DNA of 64,000 nucleotides, from positions 7,874,001 through 7,938,000 of the forward strand of contig NZ_CP070326.1 of assembly GCF_016917755.1 (NCBI RefSeq), read 5' to 3'. Position 1 is the stretch's first letter. Each line of letters opens with the position of its first letter. The position numbers and the translations under genes are program-made. A model generated the notes under the pieces. It was not told the origin of the DNA. It made no database searches and was given only the letters and a program-made list of their open reading frames with translations. Positions 55,853 to 63,976 of the stretch are shown one piece after another. The stretch comes from Streptomyces noursei (GTDB lineage Bacteria > Actinomycetota > Actinomycetes > Streptomycetales > Streptomycetaceae).

Positions 55853-56641
55853 CTAGCGGCGGCGGCCGGTGACCGTGAAAGCCACCGAGTAGGTCAACGT
55901 CTCCTCGCTGTCCAGGTGCGCCAGGAACGCGGCGACCGCCTCCTCCCCCGCCGCGGGCGAGCCGAGGGCGCGCGCGATGAGGGGCCGGGCGATATCGAGC
56001 TTGAGCTCCCACTGGCCGCGCTGGACCGGGTCGATCCGCCCGGCGATCAGGTGGTACGGATCGACCCGCACGTCCAGGTCGGTCAGCCCGGCCCGGCGGG
56101 CGAGCCCGTACAGACGGCGGCCGGTGTGCGGGTCGAAGCCGGCCGCCGCGAGCGCGTTCGTGACCGGGTCGAGCAGGGCGCGCAGCTCGGGACCGACGGG
56201 GTCGTGCCAGACGAGCTGGCCGTCGAGGTCGAAGAGCACGACCGTACCGCCCGGCCGGGTGACGCGGGCCATCTCGCCGACGGCCGCCTCCCGTTCGGCG
56301 ACGTACTGGAGCATCAGCCGCGAGTACACGACGTCGAAGGAACCTTCCGCCAGGGGCAGCGCGCGGGCGTCGCCGGAGCGCCGCTGCAGGCGGGTGCCGG
56401 CCGGCCCGCCCGCCGCGAGCCGTTCGGGGTTGCCGTCGAAGGCGACCACCTCCGCCGCCGGTCGGGCCCGGAGCACGGCCTCGGCGATGTGACCGGGGCC
56501 GGCGCCCACGTCGAGCACACGCGCCCCGGGGGTACGTGGCAGCACCGGGTCCAGATATGTGCGCACCCACGCGTCGGCGTCGACCTTGGCCACCAGCCGG
56601 CCGGCCTCGCGCCGGTCCTCCATCAGGTACGGGACGGTCAT
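55853..56641 (-). CDS. Class I SAM-dependent methyltransferase (UbiE-like)
   Basis: This methyltransferase has 262 residues. Motif I is ARVLDVGAGPGHIAEAVLRA. The acidic residue is in VVAFDGNPERLA, motif II is FDVVYSRLMLQYVAEREAAV, and motif III is RVTRPGGTVVLFDLDGQLVW. The C-terminus includes a PYHLIAGRIDPVQRGQWELK cap. Its ATG at 56641 overlaps the stop of the preceding unknown gene (ATGA), so the two are translated together. It probably methylates a small molecule made by or bound to its partner. Confidence 0.87.
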   Translation of the reverse strand: MTVPYLMEDRREAGRLVAKVDADAWVRTYLDPVLPRTPGARVLDVGAGPGHIAEAVLRARPAAEVVAFDGNPERLAAGGPAGTRLQRRSGDARALPLAEGSFDVVYSRLMLQYVAEREAAVGEMARVTRPGGTVVLFDLDGQLVWHDPVGPELRALLDPVTNALAAAGFDPHTGRRLYGLARRAGLTDLDVRVDPYHLIAGRIDPVQRGQWELKLDIARPLIARALGSPAAGEEAVAAFLAHLDSEETLTYSVAFTVTGRRR

Positions 56642-57729
56642 GCGTTGCTCCTCGGGTAGCCGCCCCGGCCGCGCAGCCGCCGGGCGTACAGCTCGTCGAT
56701 GTGCCGGTAGAGATAGGGGTATGCCTCCGCGAGCCACAGGGCCCGCGTGTACGGGCGTACGGGTTCGGCCCCGGCCAGGATCAGGTGGTCGACCGGGGTG
56801 GCGGTGGTGAGCGGGACGGCGGCGGGCTCGAAGTCCGCGTAGGCGTGGCAGGCCGCCGCCAACAGGGCGTCCGTCGCCCGTCGGGTCTCGGTCGCGTCGA
56901 GGTCGGGCGCGATGAGCACGTCGCAACGATTCTCCAGGAAGGAGAAGTTGAAGCCGAGCGGCCCCCGATAGGCGAGCGCCGCTGCCCGTACCGCTCCGGA
57001 GGCGTCGTACAGGACCCAGATCCGTCGGTGGCGGCGCAGCCCGACGAGGCGGTAGAGCCGGTCCACGTCGGCGAGGCGCAGGTCGTCGCGGTCCAGCCCC
57101 TCGGCCCGCATGTAGACCGCGCCCCGGCAGCGGCGGGCCAGCTCCGCCAGCTCGGGGCAGGCACCGCCGTCCAGTTCGGCGACGGAGCCGGCCGAACCGT
57201 CGGGGCGGAGCGCACGGGCCAGCGCCAGCGGGACCATCACGTAGTCGCCGGGAGCGACCAGGGAGTGCTCGGGACCGAGGCTTCGCCCGATGGTGCCGAA
57301 CGCGAGGGCGGCGAAGCGGTTGGAGGGGCTGAACCAGTTCTGCGCGGCGACGTCCTGCCGCTCGGCCATCCGGACCGCCTGCGCCGCCAGCATCACCGCC
57401 CGCCCGCCGACGAGGCTGCCCGAACTGACCAGGTGCTGGGTCTGCCAGCCCGCGTGCGTGGAACGCCAGGAGGTGAGCGAGGCCCAGCCGCCGCCGGGCT
57501 CCTCGTGGCTCGCGACCCAGTGGAGCAGCTCACCGGCCCGGCGGGCGCGCTGCCAGTTCTCCAGGATGAGCGGCCAGTAGGGGGCGAGCCTGGCCCGTTT
57601 GGCCGGGTAGAGAAAGCGGGAGCGCTCGTATCGGTCGAAGAGTTCGGCCGGTGGTAACGCATTCACCTCGCACCCGAAGTCGGACCACGTGCCGGAGGCG
57701 ACCCGGTCCGCGACTGCGGCGACGGTCAT
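56638..57729 (-). CDS. Unknown protein coupled to the methyltransferase
   Basis: I do not recognise a characterised family. The 363-residue protein has a segment LPPAELFDRYERSRFLYPAK, then RARRAGELLHWVASHEEPGG and STHAGWQTQHLVSSGS. The middle strand/helix pattern GDYVMVPLALARALRPDGSA and RRIWVLYDASGAVRAAALAY would allow a GNAT-like fold, possibly doubled, but no acetyl-CoA loop (Q/RxxGxG/A) is evident. It has no membrane helix. The ATGA overlap with the methyltransferase points to a joint pathway. Confidence 0.6.
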   Translation of the reverse strand: MTVAAVADRVASGTWSDFGCEVNALPPAELFDRYERSRFLYPAKRARLAPYWPLILENWQRARRAGELLHWVASHEEPGGGWASLTSWRSTHAGWQTQHLVSSGSLVGGRAVMLAAQAVRMAERQDVAAQNWFSPSNRFAALAFGTIGRSLGPEHSLVAPGDYVMVPLALARALRPDGSAGSVAELDGGACPELAELARRCRGAVYMRAEGLDRDDLRLADVDRLYRLVGLRRHRRIWVLYDASGAVRAAALAYRGPLGFNFSFLENRCDVLIAPDLDATETRRATDALLAAACHAYADFEPAAVPLTTATPVDHLILAGAEPVRPYTRALWLAEAYPYLYRHIDELYARRLRGRGGYPRSNA

Positions 57730-58068
57730 GGGACGTGACCTGTCCTTTCATGGAGTTCCTGAGATCAACAGAGACTCCAACGGCCGACATCGGCAAAGGT
57801 GACGGCCATCCGGGTGACGCGCCCCGAACACCAGATCGCCCGACGCCGACGCCGACGTCCTCGTCCTCGTCCTCGTTCGCCGGGACCGCCCGCGTTGGCG
57901 ATCTCCGTCATGTGCTGCTCGGGTCCGTGGGTGGGTCAACGTCGCGTCGGCAGGCGGGAGGTGGGACGGACAGCGCACGCAGGAACACCTGCCGCATCAT
58001 CTCCGAGGTGTCGTACGCGGTGGTCGCGACGAGGTCCTCATCGCTGTGGTCGGCTGTGGGGTCGGGGT
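57730..58068. other. Gap upstream of the unknown/methyltransferase pair
   Basis: The right part (57908-58072) may encode a small protein coupled to the MFS gene (separate entry). The left part (57730-57907) contains repeated GACGCC/GTCCTC runs and the probable promoter of the unknown gene at 57729. Nothing else was recognised. Confidence 0.35.
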
Positions 58069-58072
58069 TCAA
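57908..58072 (-). CDS. Possible small protein coupled to the MFS gene
   Basis: A TTG at 58072 overlaps the TGA of the MFS gene (TTGA) and opens a 54-codon frame reading NPDPTADHSDEDLVATTAYD, then TSEMMRQVFLRALSVPPPAC and a Pro/Arg/Asp tail. The composition (acidic start, helical middle) looks like a real small Streptomyces protein rather than a shadow frame. The same TTGA coupling links TetR to MFS upstream. There is no strong ribosome site, as expected for re-initiation. No family was recognised. Confidence 0.4.
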   Translation of the reverse strand: MNPDPTADHSDEDLVATTAYDTSEMMRQVFLRALSVPPPACRRDVDPPTDPSST

Positions 58073-59559
58073 TTCCGCTGCCTCTCGCGGTGCGTGGGGG
58101 TCCTCCGGGGCTCGTCTGCCTTTCGCGATGAGTGGGGGTGGGTCGCGGCGGTCGTGTCCGGGCCTGTCCGGGCTTGTCCGGCGGCGTGGGCACGGGGCAG
58201 CAGTGCGGCCGGCAGGAGGCCGAGGGCCGCGCAGCCGGCCAGGACCAGCAGGGCGAGGCCCATCCCCGGGGCGGGAGTTGCGTCGGTGACAGCGGGACCC
58301 CCGGTGGACACGCCGGTCACGCTGGCGGCGACGGCGATGCCGAGGGTCGGGCCGATGTTCATGGCGGTCTGTTTGAGGCCGCCGACGACCCCGGCGTATC
58401 CGGCCGGCGCGTCACCGACGACGGTCCCGGTGGCGGTGACCATCACGGTGGCGAACCCCGCACCGACCACGGCGAACGTCGCGCCCATGGCCACCCACGT
58501 GCTGGTCGGGTCGTCGAACCGGGACAGCCCGGCGATGCCGAGGGCGAGGAGAGCCGTTCCGACGATCGCGACGCGGCGCGGGCCGTACCGACGCAGCGCC
58601 CTGCTGGCGACGGGTGCGCCGAGGACCATCATTACGGTCAGCGGAAGGACGCGCAGGCCGCTGGCGAGCGGATCGAGGCGCAGTACGTCCTGGAGGTGGA
58701 AGGTGGCGGAGAACAGCGCGCCGAACAGGCCGGCAGAGGTGACCAGCAGGAGCGCCATCGACGCCGTCACCGGCACGGACCGCGCCACGGCATGCGGCAC
58801 TACGGGGTGTGCGATGCGGCGTTCGTGCCAGGCGAGCAGCGCCGCGAGACCCACGACGACGAGGAGTCCGAGCAGCGTCGGCGCCCCGGTCCATCCGTGC
58901 GCCGGCACTCCGGCCAGGGTGTGGACCAGGGCGACCAGCACGGTCGCCAGCAGGGCCGCGCCGGCGACGTCGAGCCGCTGAGAAGATAGCGGCCGCGGTG
59001 CCGGCGGTCGGACGACGAGGGTGAGTGCGGCGATCAGGACCGCGATGGGGGCGTTGATCCAGAACACGGCACGCCAGCCCAGATGCGCGACGAGGACGCC
59101 TCCGAGGACCGGACCGGCTCCCGAGGCCACCGCGATGGCGCTCGTGCGGAGGGCAACAGCTGTGCCGAGCCGGTCCGCCGGATAGGTCAGCCGCAACAGC
59201 GCGAGCGTCGCCGGCTGGAGCAGCGCGCCGAACACGCCCTGTGCGGCGCGCAGTCCGATCACCCAGCCGATCGACGGAGCGAGCGCGATACCGGCCGAGA
59301 CGGCCCCGAATCCGAGTACGCCGCCGAACAGCAGCCGCGCATGCCCGTACCGGTCTCCCAGGCGCCCGGCGATGACGAGAAGCGAGGCCACCGCGAGCAG
59401 ATAGCCGGTGCTCGTCCACTGGACCTGCGCCATGCTCGCGCCGAGATCATGCTGCAGGCCGGGCTGCGCCACCAGCAGCACCGTGCCGTCCAGCGCGACG
59501 AGCATCGCGCCGGCCATGCTGACCAGGAGCGCGACGTGTCGCCGCGGGGGCGCGGTCAA
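58069..59559 (-). CDS. MFS drug-resistance transporter (DHA2-like)
   Basis: This is a fourteen-helix-type MFS exporter of 496 residues. Helix 1 is VALLVSMAGAMLVALDGTVL with the D-x-T motif of DHA2 drug antiporters. The helix 2-3 loop GRLGDRYGHARLLFGG is motif A, and helix 5 has SGAGPVLGGVLVAHLGWRAV (motif C). The TTG at 59559 overlaps the TetR stop (TTGA), so translation is coupled. It is probably a proton-driven drug efflux pump controlled by the TetR repressor. Confidence 0.9.
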   Translation of the reverse strand: MTAPPRRHVALLVSMAGAMLVALDGTVLLVAQPGLQHDLGASMAQVQWTSTGYLLAVASLLVIAGRLGDRYGHARLLFGGVLGFGAVSAGIALAPSIGWVIGLRAAQGVFGALLQPATLALLRLTYPADRLGTAVALRTSAIAVASGAGPVLGGVLVAHLGWRAVFWINAPIAVLIAALTLVVRPPAPRPLSSQRLDVAGAALLATVLVALVHTLAGVPAHGWTGAPTLLGLLVVVGLAALLAWHERRIAHPVVPHAVARSVPVTASMALLLVTSAGLFGALFSATFHLQDVLRLDPLASGLRVLPLTVMMVLGAPVASRALRRYGPRRVAIVGTALLALGIAGLSRFDDPTSTWVAMGATFAVVGAGFATVMVTATGTVVGDAPAGYAGVVGGLKQTAMNIGPTLGIAVAASVTGVSTGGPAVTDATPAPGMGLALLVLAGCAALGLLPAALLPRAHAAGQARTGPDTTAATHPHSSRKADEPRRTPTHRERQRN

Positions 59560-60212
59560 GAGCTCACCGGGCCCAGGTGAGTGTCCAGCACCGCCGCGAC
59601 GAACTGATCGAGTCGGTCGACGCCCGGTGCATCGTCGGGGAGTTGGGCATCGAGCACGAGCGGCAGACTGCCCCACGCCCACAGCTGGGCGATGCCGTGC
59701 AGGTTCGACCACAGGGCGGCGGCCGTGACCGCCGCCTCAGTCGCCGTCCCGTCCGGACCGCCGGGTTGGTGCGCGGTACCCTGCTCCGCCCGGCATCGGG
59801 CGACGAGGGCGACGATGTGCTCGAACAGCGGCAGGGTCGACTCCCGCAGCCGCGGCTGGTCCGACCCGTGCTGTTCGCTGTCGAGCAGTTCGTGACGGAA
59901 CATCAGCTCGAACATGCCTCGGCACTCCAGTGCGTATCCGACGTACGCCCGGGCGACCGCCTGTAGTTGGTCCCGCGCCGTCGTGGCGTCGGCGAGGGCG
60001 GTCGCGAACCGGGCGCCGAGGTCCGCGAAGCCGCGTCGGGCGATCGCGGAGAGCAGGGCGTGGTGCGTGGGGAAGTACCGCCGCGGCGCCCCGTGGGACA
60101 CCCCTGCCCGACGGGCGATCTCACGAAGTCCCAACGACGCGGATCCCTCGCTCAGAACGAGGTCCACCCCCACATCGACCAACCGCTCCCGAAGTGAGCT
60201 CTCACTATGCAT
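59556..60212 (-). CDS. TetR/AcrR-family repressor of the MFS gene
   Basis: This 218-residue regulator has an N-terminal TetR HTH (LRERLVDVGVDLVLSEGSAS, then LREIARRAGVSHGAPRRYFP). The C-terminal ligand domain is of TetR_C_33-like appearance (ARAYVGYALECRGMFELMFR). The ATG at 60212 lies next to the operators; the longer GTG at 60218 would put the first codons in the operator and is less likely. As the first gene of the TetR-MFS operon it probably represses itself and the pump until an inducer binds. Confidence 0.9.
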   Translation of the reverse strand: MHSESSLRERLVDVGVDLVLSEGSASLGLREIARRAGVSHGAPRRYFPTHHALLSAIARRGFADLGARFATALADATTARDQLQAVARAYVGYALECRGMFELMFRHELLDSEQHGSDQPRLRESTLPLFEHIVALVARCRAEQGTAHQPGGPDGTATEAAVTAAALWSNLHGIAQLWAWGSLPLVLDAQLPDDAPGVDRLDQFVAAVLDTHLGPVSS

Positions 60213-60213
60213 G

Positions 60214-60248
60214 GACACTGTCTACCAGGGAGCGTAGACAGTGTCTAC
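60214..60248. promoter_or_regulatory. Two palindromic TetR operators
   Basis: GTAGACA-G-TGTCTAC at 60234-60248 is a perfect 15-bp palindrome. GACACTGTCTAC at 60214-60225 is its partial copy, and the two are also a perfect 12-bp inverted repeat with 8 bases between. They sit directly before the TetR start, so binding of two dimers would block the TetR-MFS promoter. Confidence 0.8.
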
Positions 60249-60288
60249 TTCACCACTGCCGCCGTCGGCGACCGGCGGCGACCCGCGT

Positions 60289-60993
60289 TCACGCGAGGAG
60301 GTGACTGGTGTGGGAGAGGCGACGGGCCGTGGCCAGGAGGGACTGGACCTGGGGGCCGGCCTGCTCGACGCGGGTCACGGGAGTGGTGAACGGCAGGCGG
60401 ACGTCGCGGTGGGAACGGGGGTATTCGAGGCGGAGGGTGATGCCGTAGCGGTCCATGGCCACCGGAAGGGCACGCAGCACGCCGGCTTCGGGGACGGGAC
60501 GGACGAGGCGGAGCAGGAGTGGAACGAATTCGCCGTGTGCGTCGACGAGGTGGGTCAGCATCTCGGCCTCGCCCTTCGCCAACGGGTCGAGCTCGGCCAC
60601 CTCCAACTCCTGGAGCGTGACATAGGAACGCCCTGCCGCGTCTTCCAGGACCGCCTGGCCGAACTCCAGGCAAGTACTGCTCTCGGAACCGGAGTTGTAC
60701 GGGGCGGCCAGGAGTCCGGCCACCGTGACCCGGGCCCGCAGCCGGTCACGGACGGGAGTGGGGGCGATGTCGGTGAGCTCCAAACGGACCGGGACACGCC
60801 CGGCCGAGGGGGCGTCGACGCGTTCGCACGGGGCATGCAGATGAAAGAGACCCGTCGCCCCGGCCCCGTCGAGACGATGGACTTCACTGCGCAACCCGTC
60901 ACTCACCACGGTCATGGAGTGGGCGACGGTCAGGATCGAGCGGACGCGCTCGGCAGCGGTCGGTGTGATGGCACGGGCACGGGATGAGCGCAT
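60289..60993 (-). CDS. DUF2470 protein, iron-regulated
   Basis: This 234-residue protein resembles the heme-utilisation/pyridoxamine-oxidase-like DUF2470 group. It reads RARAITPTAAERVRSILTVA at the start and ELEVAELDPLAKGEAEMLTH, then LVDAHGEFVPLLLRLVRPVP and YGITLRLEYPRSHRDVRLPF. The last third (AEMLTHLVDAHGE...) is the DUF2470 signature in which His and aromatic residues sit near the heme in related proteins. I start at the ATG at 60993. The iron box 31 bp upstream argues for a role in iron or heme handling. Confidence 0.8.
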   Translation of the reverse strand: MRSSRARAITPTAAERVRSILTVAHSMTVVSDGLRSEVHRLDGAGATGLFHLHAPCERVDAPSAGRVPVRLELTDIAPTPVRDRLRARVTVAGLLAAPYNSGSESSTCLEFGQAVLEDAAGRSYVTLQELEVAELDPLAKGEAEMLTHLVDAHGEFVPLLLRLVRPVPEAGVLRALPVAMDRYGITLRLEYPRSHRDVRLPFTTPVTRVEQAGPQVQSLLATARRLSHTSHLLA

Positions 60994-61023
60994 CCGACTT
61001 CTCCAGACCAAGCAAGAGGAAAC

Positions 61024-61042
61024 TTAGGTTTGCCTAACCTAA
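61024..61042. promoter_or_regulatory. DmdR/IdeR-type iron box
   Basis: The 19-bp sequence TTAGGTTTGCCTAACCTAA is close to the known streptomycete DmdR iron box TTAGGTTAGGCTCACCTAA and is nearly palindromic. It lies 31 bp before the DUF2470 start, so iron-dependent repression of that gene is expected. Confidence 0.85.
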
Positions 61043-61201
61043 CCTACTTGGATCCGGCGTGCGAGTGCCCCCCGACCACCCCGCGCCGTCCCGATGTCAC
61101 CGGATCGGATGCCCCGCCGGCGGACCGGATTCCGGCACCGGTGCCTGCACGTTCCGGGCGCGCCCCGAGAGCCGCGGGCGGGATGGTCGGCCTTCGCGGG
61201 A

Positions 61202-61575
61202 TCAGACCGCCCGGGCCTCGACGATCGAGGACAGGGACGGCGCCGGCACGATGCGGTCGAGAGGGAACCCGGAGCGGGTGAGCAGGTCCTCGAACTCGGC
61301 GGCGGTCCGTTCGCGCCCCTTGAGGACCGTCAGCATGACGATGCCCAGAGGGACGGCCGGATGCGCGGTGCCGTCGGCGGGCAGTACCGCGTCGTCCACG
61401 AGCAGCCCGATGCCCGGCGTCATTGCGGCGCGCACGGTGCGCAGGATGCGCAGGCAGTCCTCGTCGGGCCAGTCATGCAGGATGTTCTTGAGCAGGTAGA
61501 GGTCCCCGCCCTCGGGCACGGCGGCGAAGACGTCGCCGCCGTGGGCGCGCCAACGCCCCGCACTGGAGCCGGAGT
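61202..61575 (-). pseudogene. C-terminal remnant of an O-methyltransferase
   Basis: The frame contains GGDVFAAVPEGGDLYLLKNI, then LHDWPDEDCLRILRTVRAAM, and ends AEFEDLLTRSGFPLDRIVPA at 61202. This is the C-terminal half of a Methyltransf_2-type enzyme (acetylserotonin or carminomycin O-methyltransferase group) including the catalytic HDW His. The SAM-binding motif I and the whole N-terminus are absent. At its 5' side it meets unrelated sequence near 61575. Confidence 0.7.
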
Positions 61576-61619
61576 TCGCGGCGGCCGGGTGTGGCAACAA
61601 GGATCCTTGTCTGCTGACC

Positions 61620-61800
61620 GTTCCCGGCCATCTCGTCCATGAAGTCGTCCACGAAGTCCTCGTCATCGACGAAACGCCCGAACCGGTTGGCGAACCGCTC
61701 GGCGAACTCCTCCTCCGCGGCCGCCACGAGGGCGTTGGGGTCGGGCGCCGCGGTGAGGCCGAAGTGCCCCTTCAGCCAGGCGAGATACTCTGGGGCGGCG
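61620..61800 (-). pseudogene. Short C-terminal-looking remnant, unknown
   Basis: On the minus strand the frame reads PEYLAWLKGHFGLTAAPDPN, then ALVAAAEEEFAERFANRFGR and FVDDEDFVDDFMDEMAG. It is a clear coding-like, acidic helical piece without a start. I do not recognise the family. It is joined directly to the methyltransferase remnant, so the two pieces mark a deletion or rearrangement joint. Confidence 0.45.
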
Positions 61801-61821
61801 CTCGCGTGAAGAAGCGCGCAT

Positions 61822-61855
61822 CCCGTCCCCGACCTGGGGCAAGGTCAGGGACGGG
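61822..61855. terminator. Long hairpin after the DUF4185 gene
   Basis: A 14-bp stem with one mismatch (CCCGTCCCCGACCT / AGGTCAGGGACGGG) and a 6-base loop lies 50 bp beyond the stop of the minus-strand DUF4185 gene. Confidence 0.65.
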
Positions 61856-61904
61856 ACGGTGTGCGGGCGCCGGCCGAGGACGGCGCCCGACAGACTGCGC
61901 CGGC

Positions 61905-63041
61905 TCAGGACAGCATGTGGACCTTGTACTGCATGAACCGGTAGTTCCGCGAGTCGTACCACTGGCTGACGACGATGTGGAAGTTGCCGAACGTCGAACC
62001 GGGCACGACGAATCCGCCGTACGGACTGGCGACGAGGTTGCCCACCTCCTGGCCCGGAGCGCCGGGCAGGATCATCGTCTGCTCCAACGTCTTGGTCAGG
62101 TCCGACGTCGGGAGCGGGAAGACCATCGCCCGGATCGACAGCGGGTTCATGTTCAGCCAGGTGAGGACGTACTTGCCGTCCATGGCGCGGAAGCAGATCT
62201 CGCCCCACTTGCGGACGCCGAAGACCGTCGTCGGAGGTGCGCCCCACCGCCAGTCACCGTCGGCGTAGCCCCACGGCTCGTAGGCATCCGGGTTGCCGAG
62301 GTCTTCCTTGCGCACCCGGTGCAGCAGCATGCCCGAGTCCACCTCGCGGTTGAAGACCGTGGACAGGACGTAGCAGTAACCGTCACCGGCCACGGCGTAG
62401 GTCTTCTGCTGGAACTGGCCGCCGTGCAGGTCGCCCGGCCACTGGCACAGGTACTCCCAGGTCTCGCCGTTGTCGGTGGAGCGCCAGAAGTCCGTGTGGT
62501 GGGTGTCGTAGATGACACCGCGCATGAGGTGCATGTACATGACGCCGTCGACGACGAACACATCGGAGGGGATCGCCGTCGTGGCCTTGTCGCCGACCGG
62601 GTTGTGCGGCTCGTCGACCAGGCTGTTGGCGTGCCCGCCGCCGACGCTGCCGTCGATGCGCAGGTTGTTCAGGTCCGCGCTGCCTGAGCGCAGGCCGACC
62701 GGGGCGCGCCAGTCGTCGGCGGGCTCGCCCGGCTGCGGTACGTGGTCGCCGTTGAAGGTGTCGCCGCCGACGAACAGCATGGTGCCGTTCGGGCACAGCA
62801 CGGGGATGCCGAGGTCGGTCCACGGCGAGGCGAACGGACCGGTCTCGGCCGGCCCGCTCAGGTTCTTCACCTTGTACGCGATCGTCGGGCTGGACGGGTC
62901 GTTCGGCCCGCCGGCCCGCGCGATCCCGGTACCCGAACCGATGACCCCCGCCCCCACGGCGGCGCCGAGACCGAGCTTGAGGAGCTTGCGGCGGGAGTGC
63001 CCGCCGGCCGTTGCGTCCTGCTCGTCCGATGGAGGTGTCAT
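61905..63041 (-). CDS. Tat-exported DUF4185 protein
   Basis: This is a 378-residue secreted protein with a twin-arginine signal (SRRKLLKLGLGAAVGAGVIG, then a cut near ARAGGPN). The mature part is a five-bladed propeller-like DUF4185 domain: GTMLFVGGDTFNGDHVPQPG, then GVIYDTHHTDFWRSTDNGET, WGYADGDWRWGAPPTTVFG, and a late VASPYGGFVVPGSTFGNFHI. The domain is common in actinobacterial secreted proteins and may bind or cleave cell-wall glycans, which is not proven. The ATG at 63041 has GGAGGTG close by. Confidence 0.85.
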   Translation of the reverse strand: MTPPSDEQDATAGGHSRRKLLKLGLGAAVGAGVIGSGTGIARAGGPNDPSSPTIAYKVKNLSGPAETGPFASPWTDLGIPVLCPNGTMLFVGGDTFNGDHVPQPGEPADDWRAPVGLRSGSADLNNLRIDGSVGGGHANSLVDEPHNPVGDKATTAIPSDVFVVDGVMYMHLMRGVIYDTHHTDFWRSTDNGETWEYLCQWPGDLHGGQFQQKTYAVAGDGYCYVLSTVFNREVDSGMLLHRVRKEDLGNPDAYEPWGYADGDWRWGAPPTTVFGVRKWGEICFRAMDGKYVLTWLNMNPLSIRAMVFPLPTSDLTKTLEQTMILPGAPGQEVGNLVASPYGGFVVPGSTFGNFHIVVSQWYDSRNYRFMQYKVHMLS

Positions 63042-63525
63042 TGTGTCGATGCCTTTCCGAGCCGACTCATGTGTACAAGGAGGTGCCGACGGGAGCGCGG
63101 CGACGTCCGCCGCCGCTCAGGACGCCTTGCGCGAGGCGGAGTTCACCGCGGTGCGCACGTTCGACAGCCAGGCTCCGGTGAACGTCCGCACAGACATCGC
63201 GCGGACACGTCCGCCTGACCCTTCCCATGTGCCACCTTCTTTGCGTCCCCCCGTGCGCCGGTCCCTGGTGAGGGGACGACGACACTCGGCAATCTGCCTG
63301 CACCGAACGGCGTCGACGCTAGCCACGGCCGATGAAATGGCGATGACACGACGATGACCCGGCTGGTGGGGATGCCGGGGCCCGCGCCCGGTCGGTGACC
63401 GCCCGGCCGGATGCCGTCGTCACGCACGCCGGTCGTCACCGGCACCCGGGCCGCAACGCGAAGGTCACTGCGCATGACGATGCGTGCCGACGTGCGCGCC
63501 CCGACCCGAAGGAATCGCGACCCCG
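63042..63525. other. Gap upstream of the DUF4185 gene
   Basis: These 484 bp hold no convincing gene. The first part must contain the DUF4185 promoter. One 26-codon frame on the minus strand (ending 63117) begins MSVRTFTGAWLSNVRTAV, but it has no ribosome site and is not called. Confidence 0.4.
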
Positions 63526-63780
63526 ATGACCAGCGCCCTCGCCCCCGGATACGCCTACGACAACGACAGCGACCACGCCGCCGAACAGCATCGGTGCCTG
63601 GCGGCCGCCTCGCGCGGTGGCTCGCCGCACGCGTGGCGCCCGGGGGTTCGGTGCCGGCCACCGGCCTCAAGGCACAGCACATCGCGCCCGCTCCCGGTCC
63701 GACGATCGAGGTCCACGACATCACCAGGGACCCGTTGCCCGAGGGCGCCTTGTCCACGACGCGCGGCAAGCGACGCGGGC
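63526..63780 (+). pseudogene. Broken methyltransferase
   Basis: The ATG at 63526 with AAGGAA upstream begins SALAPGYAYDNDSDHAAEQH as in a class of Streptomyces methyltransferases. After about 27 residues the sense jumps to another frame: ARWLAARVAPGGSVPATGLK, then EVHDITRDPLPEGAL. The section that should carry SAM motif I is missing. The gene has an internal deletion with a frame change, and the C-terminal half is lost. Confidence 0.65.
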
Positions 63781-63976
63781 CTGGCCGCCCTGTACCGGTA
63801 GCTCGCCTACAACGACCCGTACGCCTCGCCCACCCCGAGCAGAGACTCGGCTCCCCGGCGGACCTCAACACCGAGTTGCTGCTCGCCACGCCGCACGCGG
63901 ACTGACGCACGTCCCGCGCGTTCGGCCGATCGCGAACACCGGTGCCGCGCGCCGGGCAGTTGGCAGAGTGCCGGCC

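Noticed and set aside
63117..63197. A 26-codon minus-strand frame (MSVRTFTGAWLSNVRTAV...) before the DUF4185 gene
   Set aside because: It reads plausibly as a small peptide, but has no ribosome site and no recognised family; too weak to call.
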